Assembly: GCA_027320425.1 (NCBI GenBank) | Contig: DAHVLJ010000020.1 | Span: 1 to 64,000 of the forward strand | Reading direction: 5' to 3' | Source: Nitrososphaerota archaeon | Lineage (GTDB): Archaea > Thermoproteota > Nitrososphaeria > Nitrososphaerales > Gagatemarchaeaceae | Length of the DNA stretch: 64,000 nucleotides | Part shown: positions 17,343 to 24,796 of the stretch, piece after piece | How the letters are laid out: every line of letters begins with the position of its first letter | How positions within the stretch are numbered: the stretch's first letter is position 1 | Position numbers and translations under genes: made by a program | Notes under the pieces: generated by a model | Seen by the model: the letters and a program-made list of their open reading frames with translations, nothing else | The model's database searches: none | Told to the model about the DNA's origin: nothing

Positions 17343-17594
17343 ATGTCTGTCTCGGCTATGCCCGCGTCGTGTTGCCCCGGTTCATCGTGTGATAGCCCTG
17401 ACTGCCTGCAGCTGACGGAGAGGGAGGCAGAGCTTTGCGAGGCCATCTGCGCGAGCCCCGAGCCGGTCGCCTTCTCCACTCTCAAGGAGACCCTCGGATA
17501 CCACCAGGAGGTGATCTCTAGGATACTCAGGCGGCTCCTGAACTATAGGACAATCGAGAAGGTAAAGGGCCGATACAAGCGGGTCGGTCAATAA
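17343..17594 (+). CDS. Small winged-helix protein with cysteine-rich N-terminus
   Basis: 83 residues. The first 25 contain four cysteines in two groups (CCPGSSC, SPDC), with two more at LCEAIC. The rest is a winged helix: TEREAELCEAI, FSTLKETLGYHQEVISRIL as helices 2-3, and a basic wing VKGRYKRVGQ. This is the build of small ArsR/MarR-like regulators, and the cysteines could bind metal or sense redox. A TATA-like gtttatatcc lies at 17295-17304. The gene immediately precedes a cysteine-rich microprotein. Metal sensing is inference. Confidence 0.75.
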   Translation: MSVSAMPASCCPGSSCDSPDCLQLTEREAELCEAICASPEPVAFSTLKETLGYHQEVISRILRRLLNYRTIEKVKGRYKRVGQ

Positions 17595-17631
17595 CTAGCC
17601 CCAGTTCCTTGACTCAGCCGAGGTGAACTAG

Positions 17632-17694
17632 ATGGCGTGTTGTGGTTGCGGCTGCTGTGAAGGCTGTTGCAACGAAGAGAAGAAGGAAGAGTAG
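17632..17694 (+). CDS. Cysteine-rich 20-residue microprotein (metallothionein-like)
   Basis: ATG at 17632, stop TAG at 17692-17694. The peptide has seven cysteines in its first 13 residues (positions 3, 4, 6, 8, 9, 12, 13; CCGCGCCEGCC core) followed by an acidic/basic tail NEEKKEE. A good Shine-Dalgarno sequence, GAGGTGA, sits at 17620-17626, 5-6 nt before the ATG, which is notable because many genes here look leaderless. It begins 37 nt after the cysteine-bearing winged-helix gene and ends before the Alba promoter. Metal chelation or zinc/copper buffering is plausible; no known family is recognised. Confidence 0.7.
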   Translation: MACCGCGCCEGCCNEEKKEE

Positions 17695-17733
17695 GGCGAC
17701 CGTTTATAAGCCGAAGAGGGGGCCTGAGGCCCA

Positions 17734-18018
17734 ATGTCTGAAGAGAGGAAGACAGTCATCGTCGGCCAAAGCAAGCCCCTCCTAAACTATGTGACCGCGT
17801 GTATCACCATGTTCAATGGTGGCGCCAGGAAAGTGGTCCTCAGGGCAAGAGGCGAGGCCATCAACATGTCAGTGGAAGTGGCTCAAGTGCTGAGGAAGCG
17901 CTTCATGAGCAACGTCCAGATATCCAACATCACGATCGATGGCGAGAGCGTGACCTCCAAGGATGGGAGGCAGCTGAACCTTCCAGTGCTCGAGATAGAG
18001 CTCTCAATCCCGGTGTAA
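17734..18018 (+). CDS. albA: Alba chromatin protein
   Basis: 94 residues, the usual Alba length. It contains VIVGQSKPLLNYVTACITMFNGG at the N-terminus with the conserved lysine K14 (SKPLLNY), then VVLRARGEAINMSVEVAQVLR and a final strand LEIELSI. Alba is an abundant dimeric DNA/RNA-binding protein of archaeal chromatin. ATG at 17734 follows a TATA-like cgtttataag (17700-17709) by 25-30 nt, as expected for a strong leaderless promoter. No archaeal histone is seen in the window. Confidence 0.96.
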   Translation: MSEERKTVIVGQSKPLLNYVTACITMFNGGARKVVLRARGEAINMSVEVAQVLRKRFMSNVQISNITIDGESVTSKDGRQLNLPVLEIELSIPV

Positions 18019-18110
18019 GAATCACTTTCGACTGGTGCCTTCCGGTCAGCTTTTGTCGGATTCGGGCAAAGGATTTTAGCCTCACGTCTCAAGCGAAAGT
18101 CAGATTTTCT

Positions 18111-19463
18111 TTGAGTCCGAGGAAGTTCGCAAAAGTCGAAGGCAAGCTGCCGGGCGCCAAGGCGAGCGCCGTGGTCAAGGCTTCAGCCAGATACATCGCA
18201 CCCTCGTTTTCGCGCTTCTACCCCCTCGTCGTCGAGTCCGCCCATGGTGCGCTGGTGAAGGATGTCGATGGGAACCAGTTCATCGACTTCGCGGCAGGGA
18301 TAGCTGTGCTCAGCACCGGGTCGACCCACCCTAAAGTCGTCCAGGCCATCAAGGACCAGGCTGAGAAGTTCATCCACTTCTCATACACTGACTTCTACTA
18401 TGAGAACCTGATCGAGCTTTCCGAGAAGCTGATCCCAATGATGCCTGGCGGCGAAAGGAAGATGGTGTATTACGGCAACAGCGGCGCCGAAGCCATAGAA
18501 GCGGCGATGAAACTGACAAGGACCCACACTAAGAGGACTACGTTCCTTGCACATTCTGGCGCGTTCCATGGGAGGACCATGGGGGCCCTGAGCCTGACAG
18601 CGAGCAAGCCGATGCAGCGCAAGGGTTCGCTGCCCCTCATCCCCGACGTCGTCCACTTCCCGTTCCCCTATTGCTACAGGTGCCCTTGGAAACAGACTTT
18701 CCCCGAGTGTGACTACTACTGCGTCGACTACTTCAAGGAGCAATACCTTGAGAAGTTCGTGCCTGTCGACGAGGTCGCGTCATACTTCTTCGAGTCCATA
18801 CAGGGAGAAGGAGGGTACGTCCCCGCGCCCCCAGAGTACTTCAAGAAGATGGAGTTCCTCCGCAAAGAGGGCGTCCTTTTCGTAGACGATGAGATACAGA
18901 CAGGGGTCGGGAGAACAGGGAAATTCCTTGGAATAGAATACTACGGCGTCGTCCCCGACGTCGTCACGATAGCCAAGGGGATAGCCTCGGGCCTACCGTT
19001 GAGCGCCACCGTCGCCAAGGCAGAGATTATGGAAAGCTGGAAGCCAGGTCAGCACGCTTCCACTTTCGGAGCTAACCCGGTTGCAGTTCAGGCCAGTCTT
19101 GCGACGCTGGAAGCGATAAAGGCGGAAAAACTGGTGGAGAACGCCAACCGTTTGGGCGCGAAAGCCAAGAGGCGTTTCCTTGAGATGAAGGAGAAGTATG
19201 AGATAGTCGGCGATGTCAGGGGCATGGGACTCTTCCTTGGCATCGAGATTGTCAAAGACAAGAAGAGCAAGGCAAGAGGGGAGGAGGAAGCGCGCCGAAT
19301 CATGGACTACTGTTTCCAGCACGGCACCCTGGTGATAATGGCCGGGCGCAACACGCTCCGGTTCGTGCCTCCATTGAACATAACAGAAGACGTCATGGAT
19401 GAGGGGGTGGACATCTTGGAAGAAGGGATTGCTGCCGTCAATTCGGCCAGCAAGAAAACGTAG
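18111..19463 (+). CDS. Class III PLP aminotransferase (4-aminobutyrate/acetylornithine type)
   Basis: 450 residues from TTG at 18111; the open frame extends upstream into alba but those codons have no family similarity. GNSGAEAIEAAMKL binds the PLP phosphate, VDDEIQTGVGRTGK carries the ring-stacking and Asp residues, and TIAKGIASGLPLSA holds the PLP lysine. A four-cysteine segment (CYRCPWK to CDYYC) is typical of the 4-aminobutyrate-like branch. A TATA-like ggattttagc lies at 18071-18080. It transfers an omega-amino group to 2-oxoglutarate or similar; exact substrate uncertain. Its stop precedes the RPA gene by 2 nt, so they form an operon. Confidence 0.92.
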   Translation: MSPRKFAKVEGKLPGAKASAVVKASARYIAPSFSRFYPLVVESAHGALVKDVDGNQFIDFAAGIAVLSTGSTHPKVVQAIKDQAEKFIHFSYTDFYYENLIELSEKLIPMMPGGERKMVYYGNSGAEAIEAAMKLTRTHTKRTTFLAHSGAFHGRTMGALSLTASKPMQRKGSLPLIPDVVHFPFPYCYRCPWKQTFPECDYYCVDYFKEQYLEKFVPVDEVASYFFESIQGEGGYVPAPPEYFKKMEFLRKEGVLFVDDEIQTGVGRTGKFLGIEYYGVVPDVVTIAKGIASGLPLSATVAKAEIMESWKPGQHASTFGANPVAVQASLATLEAIKAEKLVENANRLGAKAKRRFLEMKEKYEIVGDVRGMGLFLGIEIVKDKKSKARGEEEARRIMDYCFQHGTLVIMAGRNTLRFVPPLNITEDVMDEGVDILEEGIAAVNSASKKT

Positions 19464-19465
19464 CC

Positions 19466-20866
19466 ATGTACGACTTCGAGACGCTGCTCGGAGATCTGCT
19501 TCAGCAGAAGCCCGGACTGACCAGAGAAGACATTCTGCGGCGGGTCGAAGAGAAGAAGAAGACCGTGGGCGCCGGCTACCTGACAGATCAGGGGGCCCTC
19601 TTCCTCGTAGCCGGAGAGGCGGGAGTCTCTCTTCGCAAAGACAACGCGTCGTCAGACATGACGATCAAGGACCTCTATATCGGAGCGAATGACGTCACTG
19701 TCGCCGCCAGGGTCCTGGCCGTCTACCCTGAGTCGACATACAACAAGAAGGACGGGGGGACAGGAAGATACCGTAGGCTTGTGCTTTTCGATGGCAGAAG
19801 TTCGGTCCGGCTCACGGTGTGGGAAGAGGGGCTGGAGCAGGTGGCGAAACTCAACCTCGCCGTCGACACCCCGGTGAGGGTCGCGGACGCCTATGTGAAG
19901 CAGGGGCTCGATGGCAAAGCGAACCTCAACCTCGGCAAGAGGGGAAAGATAGAGATCCTCACTGATGAGAAGACGATCGCCAAGTTCCCTTCGATGTCAA
20001 CTTTGACGCAAAGGCTGCCGAGCCTGACGAAGGAAGAGCAGTTCGTGGCGCTCGAAGGGGTCGTGAGCTCGGAGCCGAGATATAGTGAGTTTGTCAGGAG
20101 CGATGGTTCGGAGGGGTCTCTTTTTCAGTTCGGAGTGGGCCGCGACGGTGGGAAGGAGACGAGGGTAGTCATTTGGAGCCCGACGGCGCGGCCTGAGCTC
20201 AGGCGCGGACAGAAGGTGCGCGTAACCAACGTCAGGGCGAGGCGTTCCAACACAGGCGACTACGAGCTTCACGGTGATGCGGGCAGCACAGTGACTGTGG
20301 CGGGACCCGCTGGGAAGACTGAGCTTAGGGTGGCGGCCACGAGCTCAAGCCAGGACTTCAAACTGCTCCTCGGCGTGGGGAAGGATAAGCGGGTGAGGTT
20401 CGTCGAAGTTGGCAGGGGAGTGAAGGAGCCGTCCCAGGGAGAGTTAGTGTCGGTAGCACCTGACGACTCGACCGAGGGGAGGCTGTACTGCAGAACTCCG
20501 GGCTCGATTAAGGTGATGGACGACGACGCGTTCCCCGGAATCGAAGAGCTGGCGACCAAGCTCAGAGATGCGAAGGAAGAGGACGCACAGATTATGGTCG
20601 AAGTGATAGCTCTGTCCCATGGTACGGTGGACGACGTCCATTTGCGGGACGGCGCGGTCGTGAAGAAAGGGGAACTGGTGATTGGAGACGACTCGGGCGA
20701 TCTTAAGCTCGTGGCGTGGAGAGAGCTATCCACCAAAGTCTCTGGTATTCAGCCGGGCCAGAGGCTGAGGCTCGTCGGGGTCGCATCGAAGGCGACCAAG
20801 ATGGGTGGCTGGAACCTGCAGCTCTCGAACTTGAGTGTCTTGGAGAGATTAGGGGGAAGAACGTAG
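19466..20866 (+). CDS. rpa: Replication protein A-like single-strand DNA-binding protein
   Basis: 466 residues. After an N-terminal helical segment (LTREDILRRVEEKK, then GAGYLTDQGALFLVAGEAG), the protein has three to four OB folds: about residues 65-165 (DLYIGANDVTVAARVLAVYP), 185-280, and 370-460 (VVKKGELVIGDDSGDLKLVAW). This is the archaeal RPA1-like layout. It coats single-stranded DNA in replication and repair. No CxxC zinc finger is visible. ATG at 19466 follows the aminotransferase stop by 2 nt, and its stop is 1 nt from the convergent hydrolase gene. Confidence 0.92.
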   Translation: MYDFETLLGDLLQQKPGLTREDILRRVEEKKKTVGAGYLTDQGALFLVAGEAGVSLRKDNASSDMTIKDLYIGANDVTVAARVLAVYPESTYNKKDGGTGRYRRLVLFDGRSSVRLTVWEEGLEQVAKLNLAVDTPVRVADAYVKQGLDGKANLNLGKRGKIEILTDEKTIAKFPSMSTLTQRLPSLTKEEQFVALEGVVSSEPRYSEFVRSDGSEGSLFQFGVGRDGGKETRVVIWSPTARPELRRGQKVRVTNVRARRSNTGDYELHGDAGSTVTVAGPAGKTELRVAATSSSQDFKLLLGVGKDKRVRFVEVGRGVKEPSQGELVSVAPDDSTEGRLYCRTPGSIKVMDDDAFPGIEELATKLRDAKEEDAQIMVEVIALSHGTVDDVHLRDGAVVKKGELVIGDDSGDLKLVAWRELSTKVSGIQPGQRLRLVGVASKATKMGGWNLQLSNLSVLERLGGRT

Positions 20867-20867
20867 G

Positions 20868-21875
20868 CTATCGGGCGCCTGGTTTCCGCGCCCTCCATGC
20901 GGCCGCTGATACTTCAGCGATGATTCTCTCTCCTTTGGCTTCGTATCCCCCTGGCGAGCTTGTGGGGATGTCGTTCACCAGGACGGCGAGCACGTAAGAT
21001 GCCTGTCCGTCCATGACAATCCCGGCGTCGTTCACAGTCCCCTTCATGGTCCCGGTCTTGTGAGCCAGTACCTGTTTCTTCGGGATGCCCTTTCTGATTC
21101 TGCTCCGACCGGTCTCACACGCCGCCATGATGTCCATCACTTCGTCGGTGAACCTGCCCAGAGCGCGCTCCTGGTGTATTTTAGTGAAGGTTTCGACCAA
21201 GTCTCGTGGCGAGGTGAAGTCCCCGTTCTCCTCCCCTTTTGTGGTGAGCGGCCTCCCATGCTCGTCGTCGATCGCGTTCAGGAGCTCGAGTTCTTTTGCC
21301 GTGTGGACGCCTGAAAGCCTGTGGATGTTTTCCCTGATCTGGGATGTGTAAAGCCGGTTGTCGTTCCCCTTCGAAGAGAGTCCCAAAAGCTCCGCGATAT
21401 GCGCCGCCTCCTTCCGAGTGTAGGAACCAGCCAGGAGGTCTTTGCAGCTCGAGCCCACCTGTGTGTTCTTCAGGCCGAGCCAGGATATAGTGTCAGCCAC
21501 GCTAGCACGTCCAAGGTGGTCAAAGAGCACGTCGGCGGCAGTGTTGTCGCTGATTATCATCATCAGCCTGGCGTAGTCGCGCAGTCGCAGGCCGGCGCCC
21601 GCACCAACGTATTGGAGGACCCCTGAGCCAACCGACCTGTCGGTGTCCTTCAGAGCGAGCCTAGAGTCGGGGTTTAACCTCCCTTCGAAGAAGCGGCGGT
21701 ACAGGTCTATGAGGACGAACACCTTGAAGACACTTGCGGTGGAAAACCTCCTGTCGGGGTTCACGAATGCCGTCTCTCCAGTGGCGAACGACTTGTACCC
21801 GACCCCTACGGACACTTTCTGCTTCTTACAGTAACGAAGAAACGTGAGCTGCAGGCTCTGTACTCTTGTGTTCAT
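20868..21875 (-). CDS. Class A beta-lactamase-like serine hydrolase
   Basis: 335 residues with the three hallmarks in order: S48-V-F-K51 (SxxK, in STASVFK), S109-D110-N111 (IISDNTAAD), and K273-T274-G275 (HKTGTMKG). SPRDLVETF matches the omega-proximal helix of class A enzymes. No signal peptide is present, so the protein is probably cytoplasmic. A class A Glu166 equivalent is not obvious, so it may be a peptidase or esterase rather than a true beta-lactamase. An insertion around residues 165-215 is unusual. ATG at 21875. Horizontal transfer from bacteria is possible. Confidence 0.85.
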   Translation of the reverse strand: MNTRVQSLQLTFLRYCKKQKVSVGVGYKSFATGETAFVNPDRRFSTASVFKVFVLIDLYRRFFEGRLNPDSRLALKDTDRSVGSGVLQYVGAGAGLRLRDYARLMMIISDNTAADVLFDHLGRASVADTISWLGLKNTQVGSSCKDLLAGSYTRKEAAHIAELLGLSSKGNDNRLYTSQIRENIHRLSGVHTAKELELLNAIDDEHGRPLTTKGEENGDFTSPRDLVETFTKIHQERALGRFTDEVMDIMAACETGRSRIRKGIPKKQVLAHKTGTMKGTVNDAGIVMDGQASYVLAVLVNDIPTSSPGGYEAKGERIIAEVSAAAWRARKPGAR

Positions 21876-21890
21876 CGCGTCGTTACGTTC

Positions 21891-22055
21891 TCAGGCCTTC
21901 GTGCGCCGCAGGGCCTCGTATTCGTAAACGAACACTATCACAAGCCCCACTACGAACAGGATTATCATCGTGGTGCTGATGAAGTTGTAGTAACTGTTCA
22001 GGTCGAGGAACGGAAACAACTTGGATGTCGCGAGCCCGCGTCCGATATTAAGCAT
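21891..22055 (-). CDS. Small single-span membrane protein
   Basis: 54 residues from ATG at 22055; a longer frame to 22145 runs into the tRNA region and is unlikely. The C-terminal half is a clear membrane helix (TTMIILFVVGLVIVFVYEY) followed by a basic tail ALRRTKA. An AT-rich box (gatttttatc, 22089-22098) lies about 35-43 nt upstream, though it may instead serve the divergent tRNA. Unknown family. Confidence 0.55.
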   Translation of the reverse strand: MLNIGRGLATSKLFPFLDLNSYYNFISTTMIILFVVGLVIVFVYEYEALRRTKA

Positions 22056-22121
22056 TGCTGGGCTGGATGGTCCCTCGGTTCGCCAATGATTTTTATCCCC
22101 AAGGCGCGACGGCGTGGCAGT

Positions 22122-22270
22122 GCCGAGGTGGCCTAGCCTAGTCATGGCACCAGGCTACACCCATGAGGGTGAAACTCATAATCCTGGGCTAGGAGAAGAG
22201 ATCTGGGGAGCCCGAAGCGGGCAGGTCCCGCCGGGCCCAGAGGTCGGGGGCGCGAATCCCCCCCTCGGCA
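22122..22270 (+). tRNA. Intron-rich tRNA, probably Met(CAU) or Ile2(CAU)
   Basis: Acceptor GCCGAGG (22122-22128) pairs with CCTCGGC (22263-22269), then discriminator A and an encoded CCA (22271-22273). The T arm is GGGGG-CGCGAAT-CCCCC. The classic CAU loop CTCATAA is at 22175-22181 with 3' stem TCCTG. Its 5' stem partner CAGG ends at 22154, so an intron of about 19 nt (22155-22173) interrupts the stem before its last pair; CACC/GGTG can form the splicing helix. A second intron of about 54 nt (about 22189-22242) lies in the variable loop, bounded by CTGG/CCAG. Boundaries are uncertain by 1-2 nt; Met versus Ile2 is unresolved. Confidence 0.7.
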
Positions 22271-22301
22271 CCAGGACTTTGGTTTCTGTGTTGTTGAAGA
22301 G

Positions 22302-22388
22302 AGCCACGGGTGGGATTCGGACCCACGACATCCACCTGTTTGGGCGGCGCTTACCAAGGTGGCGCTCTAGCCACTGAGCCACCGTGGC
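22302..22388 (-). tRNA. tRNA-Thr(GGU) with canonical intron
   Basis: Minus strand. Acceptor GCCACGG/CCGTGGC, D stem GCTC/GAGC, anticodon stem CCACC/GGTGG and T arm GTGGG-TCCGAAT-CCCAC all pair. The loop reads TTGGTA before and A after a 14-nt intron (22338-22351), giving anticodon GGT. TTGG/CCAA forms a perfect 4-bp helix between 3-nt bulges, the strict bulge-helix-bulge for the archaeal splicing endonuclease. It converges with the intron-rich tRNA gene, 31 nt away. Confidence 0.93.
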
Positions 22389-22434
22389 ACTCGGCACGGC
22401 ACCGACCGAACTCGATTCTTAACTGTTCGGGGAG

Positions 22435-23070
22435 CTAACGGGCCAGGAAACCTGCCAGTTCGTCCAGATCGCCGAAGATGTGGTCGGGCTTTTCCGCGGC
22501 CAGTCTGATCGCTTGTATCTGTCCCCTCGCAAGTGCGACTGATATGACGTTGGCGCTCTTCGCTGCCTGTATGTCGGCCGGGGAGTCGCCGACGTAAACC
22601 GCTTCTCCGGGTTTGATTTTGAGCGCCGCGAGAGTCTTCTCCAGCATGTATGGAGAGGGCTTCAGGTGTTCCTTCTTCACTCCGAACTCCAGGGAGTCGA
22701 AGATGCGTCGCATCCTGAACCTCTTGAGCTCTTCCTCTATGCGGTCTTTGGAACCGTTGGATACGAGCGCGAGCATATACCTGTCGTCCTTGAGCGCCGT
22801 GAGGCACTTCAGGGCGTCGTGATGGAGGGCGGGTTTCTCTTCCGCGTAAAGCCGCACCCAGTCTTCGTCAGCCCGCTTCCAGAACTTCTGGGGGAGCCCT
22901 ATCCGCTGGTAGAAGTCGTACCAGTTTGGGCTCTGGTACTCCAAGAACTCGTCTTTGGTGAGCAGTCTTGTCCCGAACGCGGCAAAGATCTTGTTGTAGA
23001 CGTTGAAGCTCGCGCCCATCGAGTCAATCAGGACCCCATCCCAGTCGAACACGACCGCGGTCGTCTTCAT
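22435..23070 (-). CDS. HAD-superfamily phosphatase (phosphoglycolate phosphatase-like)
   Basis: 211 residues from ATG at 23070, which places the catalytic FDWDGVLID at residues 8-16 as usual. Motif II VSNGSKDR and motif III/IV (KPSPYMLEK, then YVGDSPADI) are all present, with an alpha-helical cap between about residues 18 and 85. Such enzymes dephosphorylate small metabolites, e.g. phosphoglycolate; the substrate here is unknown. Upstream extension to 23193 has no family similarity and overlaps the divergent methyltransferase start. Confidence 0.9.
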   Translation of the reverse strand: MKTTAVVFDWDGVLIDSMGASFNVYNKIFAAFGTRLLTKDEFLEYQSPNWYDFYQRIGLPQKFWKRADEDWVRLYAEEKPALHHDALKCLTALKDDRYMLALVSNGSKDRIEEELKRFRMRRIFDSLEFGVKKEHLKPSPYMLEKTLAALKIKPGEAVYVGDSPADIQAAKSANVISVALARGQIQAIRLAAEKPDHIFGDLDELAGFLAR

Positions 23071-23173
23071 GCCTTGCCTGAGGGCTGCTGGGCCGCGAGT
23101 ATTTGACTGCGGACATGGCCGGCAGGGTTGCTGTGGCCAAGGTTGATAGAACCCCGGGACGCTCGTCTGCCCG

Positions 23174-23920
23174 TTGGGACGGCGCACTGACACAGATGCG
23201 TATGGACATGAGGTGTGGGATTACTACACTGGGCGCCGGGGCCGGGAGACCATCGAAAGGGAGGACGGCCTCATAGACCCGTCAGAGGGCCTCCCGGCAG
23301 GGTACTTCGGCTCGCTGAAAGACTGGGACCCTGTGGAGAGGAAAGGGATTGCTTTCGTGAAGGGGAGGGTCCTCGATGTTGGGTGCGGGCCCGGCAGGGT
23401 CGCCCTCTATCTTCAGAGGCACAAGAAGCTCAGGGTCCTCGGCATAGACAGCTCTCCTCTCGCCCTGAAGGTCGCAAGGGCTCGGGGCGTCAAGAGGACG
23501 CGGCTGTTGGCCTTCGAAGACATCGACTTTGCTCCAGGGTCGTTCGATACTGTGGTCATGTATGGGAACAACTTCGGGCTCTTCGGCAACAGGAGTAAAG
23601 CCAAACGGCTGTTGAAGAAACTACATGTTATGACGTCGGCCGACGCGGTCTTGGCTTGTTCGAGCGTCGACCCATACAAAACCGACAATCCAGATCACCT
23701 TCGCTACCAGCGATGGAACCGGGCCAGGGGGAGGATGGCGGGGCAGGCTAGGATAAGGGCGAGATATCGGGTTTGGGTTGGCCCGTGGTTCGATTATCTG
23801 CTGGTGTCGCCGCAAGAGATGAAGGCGCTTGTATCGGGGACTGGGTGGAAGGTCGAATGGGTTGTTGTGTCCGAGGAAGGGCCGCTGTATGTCGGAGTTC
23901 TGCGGAAGGAAGCGTGGTGA
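23174..23920 (+). CDS. Class I SAM-dependent methyltransferase
   Basis: 248 residues. Motif I is VLDVGCGPGRVALYL at about residues 62-76, followed by GIDSSPLALKVA and DFAPGSFDTVVMYGNNFGL. The N-terminal 55 residues (YGHEVWDYYTGRRG onward) precede the methyltransferase core. The substrate is unknown. The start is TTG at 23174; a later start would remove little of the core. It is divergent from the HAD phosphatase gene. It is not closely similar to the UbiE-like methyltransferase at 12472. Confidence 0.87.
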   Translation: MGRRTDTDAYGHEVWDYYTGRRGRETIEREDGLIDPSEGLPAGYFGSLKDWDPVERKGIAFVKGRVLDVGCGPGRVALYLQRHKKLRVLGIDSSPLALKVARARGVKRTRLLAFEDIDFAPGSFDTVVMYGNNFGLFGNRSKAKRLLKKLHVMTSADAVLACSSVDPYKTDNPDHLRYQRWNRARGRMAGQARIRARYRVWVGPWFDYLLVSPQEMKALVSGTGWKVEWVVVSEEGPLYVGVLRKEAW

Positions 23921-24024
23921 CCTATTGTATATGTCGCGAAGCGGGCCTCCACGTTAGTTGAGAGCGGTAGGGCGAGCCCGGTCCCGAATGCGAACACATA
24001 GAAAAGATAACTAATCGCCGCGCC

Positions 24025-24786
24025 TTGGAGCGGCCGTTGCTGCGGAGGGTCATCGTCGCCGTGCTGATCCTATTCGTAACGAGCTTTGCGTTCTCTGTCT
24101 CGTATTGCCCCGGGAGCCCTCAGGCTCCTGCTTGTGTCGCCTCGGTCCCCTACGAAGTGAACGCCTTCTTCTTCGTCGGTTCCCTCACAGCCCTGCCGGT
24201 CCTTATAGTGTTCGCCTGGGTCCAGAACAGACGGAGACGACTTAATCCATCTCTCGCTGGGTACGAGCCGTCAGTTACGGTTCCTGACTGGGGACCCATG
24301 TACGTGTACTGGCTCGCCGATAAGCTGGAGCGCATAGGCTACTTGGTGCAACGGAACGCCGAAATCCCGGGGCTTCCCTACAAACTCGCGTTCTTCGCGT
24401 CCAGGTCACGCAAGGGCCTCTTCAGCAGGTCACTACAGTACATCGGTGCGGTCTATCTGCCGAACACGGTCCGGAGAGAGGCCGAAGAACTCTCCGTCCG
24501 TCTAGCCGACTTCTGTCTCGCTTCTTCGAGGAAGGGCAAATCAGTCGTATTCGCACCGGGCTCTCTGATTGTCACGTTGCTCGTGGCTGACGGTGTCGAT
24601 GTCGGGGTCAAAGAATGGATTAGAGAGACGAAGCCCAGGCGTCACTGGGGAGCACTCGAATCATTGATCTTGATTCCCACGGATGACAGGAAGATCTACT
24701 ATTGTAGGAAGACCCCGGTCTGGGGAGGCGCCCTCTACTCCAGTTTTGTGAGCAGCGTCGAGAAGGTACTGCAGATGAAAGGCTAA
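24025..24786 (+). CDS. Membrane-anchored protein of unknown function
   Basis: 253 residues. Two hydrophobic segments occupy about residues 8-25 and 48-67, followed by a basic stretch (NRRRRLN) and a soluble C-terminal domain of about 180 residues containing WGPMYVYWLADKLERIGYLV and GVDVGVKEWIRETKPRRHWG. Two cysteines at the external loop (CPGSPQAPAC) could form a disulphide. TTG at 24025 follows an AT-rich agaaaagataac (about 24001-24012). I do not recognise the family; the soluble domain is predicted to be cytoplasmic by the positive-inside rule. Confidence 0.75.
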   Translation: MERPLLRRVIVAVLILFVTSFAFSVSYCPGSPQAPACVASVPYEVNAFFFVGSLTALPVLIVFAWVQNRRRRLNPSLAGYEPSVTVPDWGPMYVYWLADKLERIGYLVQRNAEIPGLPYKLAFFASRSRKGLFSRSLQYIGAVYLPNTVRREAEELSVRLADFCLASSRKGKSVVFAPGSLIVTLLVADGVDVGVKEWIRETKPRRHWGALESLILIPTDDRKIYYCRKTPVWGGALYSSFVSSVEKVLQMKG

Positions 24787-24796
24787 CTGGTTACAC

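Noticed and set aside
22137-22270. Reading the intron-rich tRNA as Leu or Ser (type II)
   Set aside because: No Leu or Ser anticodon loop can be assembled with a paired stem, whereas CTCATAA with CAGGA/TCCTG pairs well and leaves a normal short variable loop after intron removal.
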